From Porticoccaceae bacterium (lineage in GTDB: Bacteria; Pseudomonadota; Gammaproteobacteria; Pseudomonadales; Porticoccaceae), in the NCBI GenBank assembly GCA_026005035.1, contig BPKH01000001.1, positions 124,001 through 188,000 of the forward strand: DNA of 64,000 nt. The letters run 5' to 3'. The number at the start of each line of letters is the position of its first letter. The first letter of the stretch is position 1. This document shows positions 34,304 through 42,633 of the stretch, one piece after another. Under the pieces are notes generated by a model. That model was not told the origin of the DNA. It ran no database searches and worked only from the letters and a program-made list of their open reading frames with translations. The position numbers and the translations under genes are program-made.

Positions 34304-35572
34304 CTAGGCGCGCGGCGATCGGCTGTCAATGGCCGGCGCGAAGGCGGCAGGAGGCGCGCCCAGGCCGAGCAGCAGCCAGGCGGCGAAGAGGGTCAGTCCC
34401 GCGGCGAGGTAGACGAAGGCGGCATAACTGCCAGTGAGGTCGAAGGTGAGGGCCGCCGCCAGCGGCCCGAAGCCCCCGGCGATGGCGATGAGGCTCGAGA
34501 TCACCCCGAAGATCTTGCCGTAGTGGGCCACGCCGCCGTAGCGGCCGGTGAGCACCGCGGCGAGCTGCAGCTTGGTGCCGTTGGTGTAGCCGATCACCAC
34601 CAGGCCGAGGAGGATCCACGCCGGCGCGGACCCGTGCTCGAGGAGCAGAAAGGCGACTCCCGATGCGGCCAGGGTCCACGCACCCACCCTGGCCGCCTCG
34701 AAGCGGTCCATCAGGTAGCCGGTGACGAGCTTGCCGGCGATGCCGGCGATGCCAAAGAGGCTCGCATAGGCGGCCGCCCGCTGGCGCGACAACCCCTCCT
34801 CCACCAGGATCGGCACCTGGTTCACCACGATTCCCACCCCCGTGAACATCACCAGAAAGGTGGCCAGCGCAATGCGCACCAGGGCGCCGTCGCGCACCGC
34901 CTGGCCGAGAGTGAGGCCGGCGAGCCCGACGCCCGCCGCACCCGCTCCAGGGCGTCCCAGGCGGCGCGCGTCGCGGGCGTCGTAGAGAAAGGGAAGCGCC
35001 AGGGCGAAGGCCACCGCCCCCCAGCCAAAACCGAGCCCCACCCAGGCCGCCCGCCAGCCGAACTCGGCGATCAACCAGTGGGCGAGGGGCGGCACCAACG
35101 CCTGGGAAAGGGCCGTGCCGCTCACCGTGATGGCCATGGCGAGACTCCGCCCGGCGTCGAAGGTGGCGGAGATGGCGGTCGTCCAGACGGTGGTCTTGAT
35201 GAGCAAGACCACGAAGGCGGCCACCGCCCACAGGGCGGTCCACTGCAGGGTGGAGCCGTCGGCGAGGGCGAAGGACGCGGTGGCCAGGGCGGTGAGGACG
35301 ATCCCGGGCAGGGCCACCCGGCGGACGCCGAAGCGGTCGATGAGCGCCCCCACGAAGGGGGAGAGGAAAATCCCCGTCAGGGACATGAGGGTGAGCCCGG
35401 CCATCACCTGGGTGCGGCTCCAGCCGAACTCGCCGCTCATGGGGGCGAGAAACACCCCGAGGGCGTTGACGATCACCGAATAGAAGCCGAAGCCCACCGT
35501 GGCGGCGAGCACCAGCGGCCAGTGGGTGCGCCACTCGGCGCGGCGCGCCGAAGCCAGGTCCTGGGCGGTCAC
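34304..35572 (-). CDS. MFS transporter
   Basis: 422 residues with twelve predicted hydrophobic segments in two halves. The MFS loop 2-3 signature is LIDRFGVRRVALPG and its counterpart in the second half is TGYLMDRFEAARVG. The FGWSRTQVMAGLTLMSLTG segment is typical of the oxalate/monocarboxylate-type MFS group. It probably moves an organic acid across the inner membrane. GTG start at 35570-35572. It lies upstream of the TonB receptor on the same strand with an inverted repeat between, so co-transcription is possible but not certain. Confidence 0.88.
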   Translation of the reverse strand: MTAQDLASARRAEWRTHWPLVLAATVGFGFYSVIVNALGVFLAPMSGEFGWSRTQVMAGLTLMSLTGIFLSPFVGALIDRFGVRRVALPGIVLTALATASFALADGSTLQWTALWAVAAFVVLLIKTTVWTTAISATFDAGRSLAMAITVSGTALSQALVPPLAHWLIAEFGWRAAWVGLGFGWGAVAFALALPFLYDARDARRLGRPGAGAAGVGLAGLTLGQAVRDGALVRIALATFLVMFTGVGIVVNQVPILVEEGLSRQRAAAYASLFGIAGIAGKLVTGYLMDRFEAARVGAWTLAASGVAFLLLEHGSAPAWILLGLVVIGYTNGTKLQLAAVLTGRYGGVAHYGKIFGVISSLIAIAGGFGPLAAALTFDLTGSYAAFVYLAAGLTLFAAWLLLGLGAPPAAFAPAIDSRSPRA

Positions 35573-35925
35573 GAAAGCTGCTTCACAGGGGTTGGCGGGA
35601 GCCTATCACGACCCCCACTCCACCCGCCAGGTCGCGGCCCGGGGGAAAGCTTCACCCCCGGATTCCGCTCCGCTCCATCCGGGCTAGACGCGATCTGCGC
35701 CACTCGACTTCCGGTTTCGGGGTTGCTGCGCACTCCGTAGCCCGGAGGAAGGCGCAACGCGCCGAAATCCGAGGCGGGCGTTGGAGCCGGCGGACGGGTG
35801 GGTTCCCCGGATTCCGCTCCGCTCCATACGGGCTACGCTCCATCCGGACTACGCGACGCCCAGGCTTGGGGGTCACCTCAGGGCCGCGCTTTTCCCGCCG
35901 CCGCGCCCGTCGGCCGGAGGTGCGC
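35573..35925. repeat. Non-coding stretch with REP-like repeats (cluster 3)
   Basis: 353 nt without a gene. It holds three repeat elements: CCCCGGATTCCGCTCCGC ending CATCCGGGC (35656-35684), GTAGCCCGGAGGAAGGCG ending GAAATCCG (35737-35770) and CCCCGGATTCCGCTCCGC ending TACGGGCTACG with an extra arm CATCCGGACTACG (35805-35853). The first and third have the same orientation and the middle one the opposite. Nothing else was recognised. Confidence 0.75.
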
Positions 35926-37131
35926 TCACAGGGCGGCGAGGTCGAAGCCGAACACCCGTGCCGCGTTTTCGCTGAGCGCCTTCCTGGCGTCCGCCACCGC
36001 CATCCCCTCCACCATCTTCGCCGCCACCTCCCGAGAGCGGGGCCAGATGGTGGCCGAATGGGGATAGTCGGAGGAGAACATGGTCATCTCCGCCAGATAG
36101 GGGAAGAGCCCCGTCTTGATCAGCTGATAGCCGCAGTAGTCGTCGACGTTGGTGGTGAAGATGTTGCGGCCGATGTACTCCTCGGGGCTGCGCTTGAGCT
36201 TGACGTCGAACCAACTCGACTGGATTTTCCAGTGGTGGACCATGGTCTGCACCCAGAAGGGAACCCAGCCGCAGTCCACCTCGGCATTCACCACCCGCAA
36301 TTTGGGATAGCGCTCGAAGACCCCGGAGAAGATCATGTAGGTGAAGCGGGGCACGGCGGTAAAGTAGCGGGTGACGATGCCGCCGATGCTCACCCGGTCC
36401 TGGTCGAGGCGATCCCACTCGGTCTTGTCGGTGCCGGGGCCGCCGTGGTTGCGGTGCATCGACAGGGTGATGTCGTGATCCTGGGCGGCGGCCCAGAAGC
36501 GCTCGTAGTGGGCGGGATGGTTGTAGGGGACGGAGGGACTGCCGGGGATGTACATCGCCCGGCAGCCCTTTTTGGCCACCCGCTCGAGCTCTTCCACCGC
36601 GAAGTCCACGCCGAGTTCCAGGGGCGCCAGCGCGAGTCCGCAGATCCGCTTGGGGTCGGCCGCCTGGAATTCGTCCAGGATCCAGTCGTTGTAGGCGCGG
36701 ATCCCCGCCGCCGCCACCTCTTTGTCCGGGTGGACGAAGAGCGCCGGTCCGAAGCCTGGATAGGCCACCGAGGCGGCCACACCGTCGATGGCCATGTCCT
36801 CCAGGTAGGCGTGGCCGTCGTAATTGCCGGGACGCAGATCGGCGAAGCGCAGGCCGCTCATCCGGTAATCCTTGGGGTCGTAGCCGGCCATGGCCTCGAG
36901 GCCGTAGGTGCGCTTGGGCACCTCGCCGGCCAGGCTCCACCCCTCGCCCCCGTCGGCGCCCTCCACCACCCGCGGTGCCTTGTCCCGCAGGTGCTTGGGA
37001 AAGCGCTTGAGGAAGAGATCCCGGGGCTCGTTGACGTGGTTGTCCGCCGAGATCAGCTTGATGCCGAGCCGAGCCAGGGCGTCGTCCGAGTGGTCGCGCC
37101 GCTCGATGGTGATCTGCGCAGGCTTGTTCAC
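35926..37131 (-). CDS. Amidohydrolase family protein, ACMSD-like (Amidohydro_2)
   Basis: 401 residues. Metal ligands follow the ACMSD/gamma-resorcylate decarboxylase pattern: ISADNHVNEPRDLF (where DxHxxEP is usual), TLSMHRNHGG with the central His, VNAEVDCGWVPFWV, and the late Asp in FSSDYPHSATIWP. Such enzymes decarboxylate or hydrolyse ring-derived acids. GTG at 37129-37131 follows a GGAGG site. It is transcribed from a promoter embedded in the end of the TetR gene, with an operator in the spacer. Confidence 0.85.
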   Translation of the reverse strand: MNKPAQITIERRDHSDDALARLGIKLISADNHVNEPRDLFLKRFPKHLRDKAPRVVEGADGGEGWSLAGEVPKRTYGLEAMAGYDPKDYRMSGLRFADLRPGNYDGHAYLEDMAIDGVAASVAYPGFGPALFVHPDKEVAAAGIRAYNDWILDEFQAADPKRICGLALAPLELGVDFAVEELERVAKKGCRAMYIPGSPSVPYNHPAHYERFWAAAQDHDITLSMHRNHGGPGTDKTEWDRLDQDRVSIGGIVTRYFTAVPRFTYMIFSGVFERYPKLRVVNAEVDCGWVPFWVQTMVHHWKIQSSWFDVKLKRSPEEYIGRNIFTTNVDDYCGYQLIKTGLFPYLAEMTMFSSDYPHSATIWPRSREVAAKMVEGMAVADARKALSENAARVFGFDLAAL

Positions 37132-37170
37132 GGTGGCCTCCTCCGTCGAAAAATGAGCGAGTTCGGCCCT

Positions 37171-37199
37171 TGTATAATACCAAGCGATCGTTTGGTCAA
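37171..37199 (-). promoter_or_regulatory. Sigma-70-type promoter with TetR operator in the spacer (reverse amidohydrolase)
   Basis: On the minus strand: TTGACC (37194-37199), 17 nt, TATACA (37171-37176). The spacer holds ACCAAACGATCGCTTGGT (37179-37196), an 18-nt palindrome with one mismatched pair centred on CGATCG. A repressor there would block RNA polymerase directly. The core CGCTTGGT recurs in the promoter at 38016. Confidence 0.72.
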
Positions 37200-37966
37200 G
37201 CGTTTTTTGCGGCGCGCACCTCCCGCCGTTGCGCCCCCCTCTGGTCGGGTTCGAGGGGCGCCAACAACGCCTCGGCCTCGGCCCGCGGAATTGGGGCGTC
37301 AATGCGCCCGTCGGCGCGCACCAGGCGGAAGATGAGCTCCAGGTGGTAATCGATCACCTCGTCGAGGCTGTACTCCCGGGGCGGGCGCTCGAGGCGGACG
37401 AAGCCGCCGCGGGTGAACCAGTCGGCGGCCCCGGCGAGCAGCCGATAGAGGGTGCCGATGGTCAAAAACACATCGAGGTCGGCGCGGAAGAGGCCCTGCC
37501 GGATCCCCTCCTCCAGGACGCCGGCCACCGCCTCGAAGCCCTCGCTCTTGGCCCGCTCCACGTAGTCGAACTCGGGGCGCTCGCGAAAGAAGGTGCGATT
37601 GTTGTAGATGATGCCGAAGACCACCGGGTCGGCCACCAGGGTCTTAAGGCGCAGGATGGCCAGGGCCGCGAGGCGGGTTTCCGGATCGGCGTCGGCGCCC
37701 GCCACCTGGGTGGTGTGCCGGGTCAGCGGCTCGGCGCCGCGCAGGATTTCGTGGAGCATCGCCTCCTTGGTGGCGAAGTGGTGGTAGAGGCTGCCGGAGA
37801 GGATCCCCACCGCCTCGGCGATGTCGCGCACCGAGGTGGCCTCGAAGCCGCGGCTGGCGAAGAGCCGGGCCGCCACCTGGAGGATCTCCTCGCGGCGGGT
37901 CGCCGCCTCCCCGCTGCGCGCCCGCCCCGGCCCCCGCCGGCGCCCCCGCTTGGCTCGCTCCCCCAT
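37196..37966 (-). CDS. TetR family transcriptional regulator (KstR2-like)
   Basis: 256 residues from ATG 37966, which follows an AGGGGA site; further upstream frame is not conserved. The HTH is TRREEILQVAARLFASRGFE then TSVRDIAEAVGILSGSLYHHFATKEAML, close to the KstR2/PaaR-like group. The ligand domain contains YNNRTFFRERPEFDYVERAK and FRADLDVFLTIGTLYRLLAG, suggesting a large or CoA-thioester ligand. It lies between two amidohydrolase genes whose promoters both carry CGCTTGGT motifs in their spacers. Confidence 0.87.
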   Translation of the reverse strand: MGERAKRGRRRGPGRARSGEAATRREEILQVAARLFASRGFEATSVRDIAEAVGILSGSLYHHFATKEAMLHEILRGAEPLTRHTTQVAGADADPETRLAALAILRLKTLVADPVVFGIIYNNRTFFRERPEFDYVERAKSEGFEAVAGVLEEGIRQGLFRADLDVFLTIGTLYRLLAGAADWFTRGGFVRLERPPREYSLDEVIDYHLELIFRLVRADGRIDAPIPRAEAEALLAPLEPDQRGAQRREVRAAKNA

Positions 37967-38015
37967 CGCGCGATTCCCCTTCCTTCCCAGGCGGGGCGAG
38001 GATACCAAAGAACAC

Positions 38016-38044
38016 TTGAACAACCGCTTGGTTTTGTCTAGATT
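38016..38044 (+). promoter_or_regulatory. Sigma-70-type promoter with TetR half-site in the spacer (forward amidohydrolase operon)
   Basis: TTGAAC (38016-38021), 17 nt, TAGATT (38039-38044). The spacer contains AACCGCTTGGTT, sharing CGCTTGGT at nearly the same distance from the -35 as in the reverse promoter at 37171-37199. The forward operon 38079-42626 would therefore be co-regulated with the reverse amidohydrolase. Confidence 0.68.
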
Positions 38045-38078
38045 GGCGACGAGACTCTACGAGAAGAGGACCCCTGCC

Positions 38079-39290
38079 ATGGGCGAAGCCCCAGCCCTCA
38101 ATGCCTCGGCCTTCGGCGGCCGACCGGTGATCGACGTCGACACCCACCTGGTGGAGCCCCACGATCTCTGGACCCGCCGGGCGCCGCCGCGGCTGTGTTC
38201 GCGGGTGCCGCGGGTGGTGGAGCGGGACGGCCGCCGCGCCTGGGTGATCGACGAGGACAAGGTGCTCCTGGAAGGCGCCACCCCGGCCAGCGTGGTGGCC
38301 CGGGACGGCTCCAAGTGGCCGGGGCTCGAGTTCCTCCGCCACCAGTTCGAAGAGGTCCATCCCGCCTCCTGGGACGCGCGCGCCCGGGTCGCCCTGATGG
38401 ACGCGATGGGGATCCACGCCCAGGTGGTCTACCCCAACATCCTCGGCTTCGGCGGCCAGCACGCCGTGCGAGTGGACCCCGAGCTGCGGCTCGCCTGCGT
38501 GGAGATCTACAACGACGCCATGGCGGAGCTGCAGGCGGAGAGCGGCGAGCGGCTCTTTCCCATGGCGCTTCTGCCCTGGTGGGACGTGGAGCGCGCGGTG
38601 GCCGAGGTGGAGCGCTGCGCGCGCCTCGGCCTTAAGGGGGTCAACATCAACTCCGATCCCCATCTGTTCCGGGAGGAGGGCGGCGACTTCCTGCCCGACC
38701 TGGGCGATCCCCACTGGTACCCCCTGTGGGAGGTCTGCGAGGACCTCGGCCTGCCGGTGAACTTCCACATCGGCGCCTCGGAGCAGTCCATGGACTTCGT
38801 CGGCCAGCAGGGCTGGCCGGGGCTGCACCGCGACCTCAAGGCCGCCCTGGGCGGCGCCATGCTCTTTCTCAACAACGGCCGCGTGCTCGGCAACCTGATC
38901 CTCTCCGGCCTCCTCGACCGCTTCCCGCGGCTGCGCTTCGTGTCGGTGGAAAGCGGCATCGGCTGGATCCCCTTCCTCCTCGAGGCGATCGACTACCAGT
39001 ACGCCGAGACGGGCGCCAACGCCGCCCACCTCGAGCGCCGCCCCAGCGAGTACTTCGCCACCAACTTCTACGCCTGCTTCTGGTTCGAGCGGCGCGACCT
39101 GACCGCGGACATCCGCCGGCTGGGGGTCGACAACGTGCTCTTCGAGACCGACTTCCCCCACCCCATCTGCCTCTACCCGGTGGACGACATGGACGCCGCC
39201 CTCGCCGGCCTGAGCGAGGCCGAAAAGCGCAAGGTGCTCGCCGAAAACGCCGCCGCCCTCTACCGCATCCCGTTGCCGGGCGGGGCCTGA
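38079..39290 (+). CDS. Amidohydrolase family protein, ACMSD-like (Amidohydro_2)
   Basis: 403 residues. VIDVDTHLVEPHDLWTRR supplies the DxHxxEP metal motif, PVNFHIGASEQS the His, FVSVESGIGWIPFLLE the barrel strand and LFETDFPHPICLYP the catalytic Asp. It is a paralogue of the reverse-strand enzyme at 35926 but far from identical. It is first in the operon amidohydrolase-FAH-LLM-amidohydrolase. ATG 38079. Confidence 0.86.
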   Translation: MGEAPALNASAFGGRPVIDVDTHLVEPHDLWTRRAPPRLCSRVPRVVERDGRRAWVIDEDKVLLEGATPASVVARDGSKWPGLEFLRHQFEEVHPASWDARARVALMDAMGIHAQVVYPNILGFGGQHAVRVDPELRLACVEIYNDAMAELQAESGERLFPMALLPWWDVERAVAEVERCARLGLKGVNINSDPHLFREEGGDFLPDLGDPHWYPLWEVCEDLGLPVNFHIGASEQSMDFVGQQGWPGLHRDLKAALGGAMLFLNNGRVLGNLILSGLLDRFPRLRFVSVESGIGWIPFLLEAIDYQYAETGANAAHLERRPSEYFATNFYACFWFERRDLTADIRRLGVDNVLFETDFPHPICLYPVDDMDAALAGLSEAEKRKVLAENAAALYRIPLPGGA

Positions 39291-39292
39291 CC

Positions 39293-40066
39293 GTGCGTCT
39301 GGTGCGCTATCGGCACCGCGGGCGCGTCCGCTACGGCGATTGGCCGCCCGACTCCGACCAGGTGGTGCCCCTCACCGGCCGCTTCCCCCGCCTGGCACCG
39401 AGCGGCGAGCCCCCCGTGCCGCTGGCCCAGGTCCGCCTCCTCGCGCCGGTGCGCCCGAGCAAGGTGGTGGCCATCGGCCCGGGCTACCGGGCCCTGCTGG
39501 GCGACCTCCCGCCCCCGCCGCGGCCCTATTTGTGGATCAAGCCGCCCAACTGCGCGATCGGGCCGGAAGCGCCCATTCGGCTGCCCCGCGCTCCCTTGCC
39601 CGTCTACCACGAGGGAGAACTGGCGATCGTTATCGGCCGGCGGGCGCGCCAAGTTTCCGCCCGCGAAGCGGCCCGCTGCATTCTCGGCTACACCTGCCTG
39701 AACGACCTCACCGCGGGCCCCCTGGCCGACCGGGAGGCCTACCGCAAGTCCCTCGAATTCGTGGACGGCAAGATTTTCGACACCTTCGCCCCCCTGGGTC
39801 CAGCGGTGGTCACCGAGTGGAACGACGGCGCGGCCCGGATCCGGGTGTGGGTGAACGGCGAGTTGCGCCAGGACCATCCGGTGGCCGACCGCCTTTGGGA
39901 GCCCGCCCAGCTCGTCGCCCTGATCTCCCAGCGCCTCACCCTGGAGCCGGGGGACGTGATCGGCACCGGCAGTCCCCCGGGGCCGGGGCCGATTCGCGCC
40001 GGCGACCGCTTGCAGGTGGCGATCGACGGCATCGGGACCCTCGCCAACCCAGTACTTGGCACCTGA
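39293..40066 (+). CDS. Fumarylacetoacetate hydrolase family protein
   Basis: 257 residues. The C-terminal FAH fold is clear: KVVAIGPGYRALLG, the Glu-rich metal site VYHEGELAIVIGRRARQVS, GYTCLNDLTAG, KSLEFVDGKIFDTFAPLGP, and the final DVIGTGSPPGPGPIRAGDRL. Such enzymes cleave C-C bonds of acylpyruvates, hydrate 2-oxoalkenoates or decarboxylate oxo-acids in meta-cleavage routes. GTG 39293 is 2 nt after the amidohydrolase stop. Confidence 0.88.
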   Translation: MRLVRYRHRGRVRYGDWPPDSDQVVPLTGRFPRLAPSGEPPVPLAQVRLLAPVRPSKVVAIGPGYRALLGDLPPPPRPYLWIKPPNCAIGPEAPIRLPRAPLPVYHEGELAIVIGRRARQVSAREAARCILGYTCLNDLTAGPLADREAYRKSLEFVDGKIFDTFAPLGPAVVTEWNDGAARIRVWVNGELRQDHPVADRLWEPAQLVALISQRLTLEPGDVIGTGSPPGPGPIRAGDRLQVAIDGIGTLANPVLGT

Positions 40067-40137
40067 GCGCCCAAGCGCCGCCGCGGGCGGTTGCCATTGC
40101 CGGCCGGGTCATCCGCGCCCGGGGGGAAGGCGCTAGC

Positions 40138-41346
40138 ATGGCCGCCATGGACGCATCCTCCGCCCCTCGCCGCCGCCGCGTTCCCCTGCGAGTGGGGGTC
40201 TTTTGCGCGCCCTTCCACCCCTTGGACGAGGACCCCACCCTCGCCCTGGAGCGGGACCTGGAGTTTGCCGCTTTTGCCGATCGCCTCGGGGTGGCCGAGT
40301 TCTGGTTCGGGGAACACCACTCGGGAGGCTACGAGATCAGCGCCTCCCCGGAATTGATGATCGCCGCGGCCGCATCCCGCACCCACCGGATCCACCTCGG
40401 CACCGGGGTGATCTCGGTTCCCTACCACCACCCTCTGAACGTGGCCCAGCGCATCGCCCAGCTCTCCCACCTCACCCGGGGGCGCCTGCTGTTCGGGGCA
40501 GGCCCCGGGCTTCTGGCCGCCGACGCCCACATGCGCGGCCTCGACCCGCGCCTGTCCCGGGAGCGGCTCGACCAGGCCCTGGGGGCCATCTTGCGCCTGC
40601 TGGCCGGCGAGTGGGTCACCGAGCGCACCGACTGGTACGAGCTACGCGACGCCCATTGCCAGCTTCTGCCCCACGGGAGTCTCGAAGTCTGCGTGGCCAG
40701 CACCTTTTCCCCGAGCGGCGGGCGGCTCGCCGCCAAGTACGATGCGGGTCTTTTGTGCCTGGCCGCCACCCAGCCCGGCGGCTACGACGCCCTCTCCCAC
40801 AACTGGGCCATCGCCCGCCAGGAGGCCGAAGCCCGCGGCCGCACCCTGGACCCGGCGCGACTGCGGCTCGCCACCGACATCCACGTGGCGGAAACGCGCG
40901 ACCAGGCCATGGACCAGGTGCGCAAGGGCTATCTCGTCAACCGCCGCTACTTCGAAAACCAGACCGGCCACCTGCCCGAAACCGGCGTCTCGCGCCCCCT
41001 GGAAGCCCTGATCGAAAGCGGCGAGGTGGTGGTGGGCACCCCCGACGACGCCATCGCCCAGATCCGCCGCCTGGAGGAAAAGGTGCCCGACTTCGGTTGT
41101 CTGTTGCTGTTCGACAAGAACTGGGCCAGCATGGAGCACAAGTGCCGCTCGCTGGAGATGGTGATGCGCTACGTGGTGCCGGCGATCAACGGCGACAACG
41201 ACAACCGCGTCCGCTCCTTCACCTGGCAGGGCGAGCACCGCGAGCGGTTTTTCGATCTGACCCGCCAGGGGGTGGAGCGGGCGTTCGCCCGCCACCGAGC
41301 GGAAGCGGGGGAAACGGATCCGAGAGAGGGGGAGTCTGCGCCATGA
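40138..41346 (+). CDS. LLM class flavin-dependent oxidoreductase
   Basis: 402 residues. Luciferase-like signatures: LEFAAFADRLGVAEFWFGEHHSGGYEISASPELMIAAAASRT, VISVPYHHPLNVAQRIAQLSHLTRGRLLFGAGPG and the late VVGTPDDAIAQIRRLEE. The C-terminal extension ending HRAEAGETD is typical of the limonene monooxygenase/alkanal group. It may insert oxygen next to a ketone (Baeyer-Villiger-like) or hydroxylate. ATG 40138; 71-nt gap to FAH. The next amidohydrolase overlaps its stop by 4 nt. Confidence 0.88.
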   Translation: MAAMDASSAPRRRRVPLRVGVFCAPFHPLDEDPTLALERDLEFAAFADRLGVAEFWFGEHHSGGYEISASPELMIAAAASRTHRIHLGTGVISVPYHHPLNVAQRIAQLSHLTRGRLLFGAGPGLLAADAHMRGLDPRLSRERLDQALGAILRLLAGEWVTERTDWYELRDAHCQLLPHGSLEVCVASTFSPSGGRLAAKYDAGLLCLAATQPGGYDALSHNWAIARQEAEARGRTLDPARLRLATDIHVAETRDQAMDQVRKGYLVNRRYFENQTGHLPETGVSRPLEALIESGEVVVGTPDDAIAQIRRLEEKVPDFGCLLLFDKNWASMEHKCRSLEMVMRYVVPAINGDNDNRVRSFTWQGEHRERFFDLTRQGVERAFARHRAEAGETDPREGESAP

Positions 41347-42626
41347 GCAAGATCCTCATCCAAAACGCCCGCATCTTCGACGGCACCGGTCGCCCGCCCT
41401 TCACCGGCGACCTCCTGGTGGAGGGGGAGCGGATCGCCGCGGTTCGGCCCGCTGCCGAGGCGCCGCTTGCGCAGGCCGAGGTGGATCGAGTGATCGACGC
41501 CGCCGGCCGCTTCCTGATGCCGGGCATGGTGGAAGGCCACGCCCACCTCTCCTTCGACGGCTTCACCTGCACCGAAGACCTGATTTCACCGCCCGTGGAG
41601 GAGCACGCCTTCCTCACCGCCCGGGTGGCGGAGAAACTGCTCATGGCCGGTTTCACCAGCGCCTACGGCGCCTCCGAGGCCAAGCTGCGCCTGGCGGTGG
41701 CGGTGCGCAACGAGGTGGAGGCGGGGCGCCTGGTGGGGCCGCGCATCCGCGCCGGCTCTCTCGAAATCAGCGTCACCGGCGCCATGGGCGACGAATCGCG
41801 CCTGCACAACCCCCGCAACAACCAGACGCTCACCATCGCCACCTCGCCGGGCATCAGCGTCGACGGGCCGGAAGAGATGCGCAAGGTGGTGCGGATCTGC
41901 TGCCGGGAGGGCTGCGACAACATCAAGCTCGACAACTCGGGCGACCCCTTCTACCCCAACACCCCGGCCACCTCCACCCCCATGAGCTACGAGGAGGTGG
42001 AGATGGCGGTGCGCACTGCCCACGCCTTCGGCCGCAAGGTCAACACCCATTCCCGCTCCGCCCAGTCGATCAAGGATGCGGTCCGCGCCGGCGTCGACAT
42101 GATCTACCACGCCGAATACGCCGACGAGGAGGCCCTCGACCTGCTGGAGGAAGCCAGGGACCGGATCTTCGTGGCCCCCACCATCGGTCTCTTCCACACC
42201 ATGCTCCACCAGGGCGAGCCCTGGCTACCCCGGGCGGTGGTGGAGGCCATGGGCATCCCCGAACTGATCGAGCGCTCGGTGGAAACCCACACCGCGCTGC
42301 GCAAGCGGGGCATCCGCCACCTGATCGGCGGCGACTACGGCTTCAAGTGGGCCGAGCAGGGCACCCAGGCCCTCGACCTCGAGCTCTTCGTCCGCTACTA
42401 CGGCTACAGCCCCGCCGAGGCGCTCGTCTGCGCCACCCGCAACGGGGGGCTCGCCATGCGCGAGCAAGGGGACCTCGGCACCCTCGAGGCGGGCAAGCTC
42501 GCCGACCTCCTCCTGGTGGACGGCGACCCCCTGTCCGACATCCGGGTGTTGCAAGACCAAGCGCGCATCATCCTGGTGATGAAGGGCGGGCGGATCTTCA
42601 AGGACCTGCTCGCCGAGCGACGCTAG
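41343..42626 (+). CDS. Metal-dependent amidohydrolase (imidazolonepropionase/prolidase-like)
   Basis: 427 residues. HxH is in MVEGHAHLSFDGFT (about 61-63), the bridging Lys in CDNIKLDNSGDPF, later metal or substrate residues in VNTHSRSAQS and IYHAEYADEEAL, and the final Asp in LIGGDYGFKWAEQG. C-terminal DLGTLEAGKLADLLLVDGDP is diagnostic of the superfamily. It probably hydrolyses a cyclic amide, lactone or similar bond late in the pathway. ATG 41343 overlaps the LLM stop. Confidence 0.9.
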   Translation: MSKILIQNARIFDGTGRPPFTGDLLVEGERIAAVRPAAEAPLAQAEVDRVIDAAGRFLMPGMVEGHAHLSFDGFTCTEDLISPPVEEHAFLTARVAEKLLMAGFTSAYGASEAKLRLAVAVRNEVEAGRLVGPRIRAGSLEISVTGAMGDESRLHNPRNNQTLTIATSPGISVDGPEEMRKVVRICCREGCDNIKLDNSGDPFYPNTPATSTPMSYEEVEMAVRTAHAFGRKVNTHSRSAQSIKDAVRAGVDMIYHAEYADEEALDLLEEARDRIFVAPTIGLFHTMLHQGEPWLPRAVVEAMGIPELIERSVETHTALRKRGIRHLIGGDYGFKWAEQGTQALDLELFVRYYGYSPAEALVCATRNGGLAMREQGDLGTLEAGKLADLLLVDGDPLSDIRVLQDQARIILVMKGGRIFKDLLAERR

Positions 42627-42633
42627 ATCGGGT

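Noticed and set aside
37173-37178. TATAAT on the plus strand
   Set aside because: No gene follows on the plus strand, and the TetR gene lies opposite; the minus-strand TTGACC-17-TATACA reading fits the gene order.
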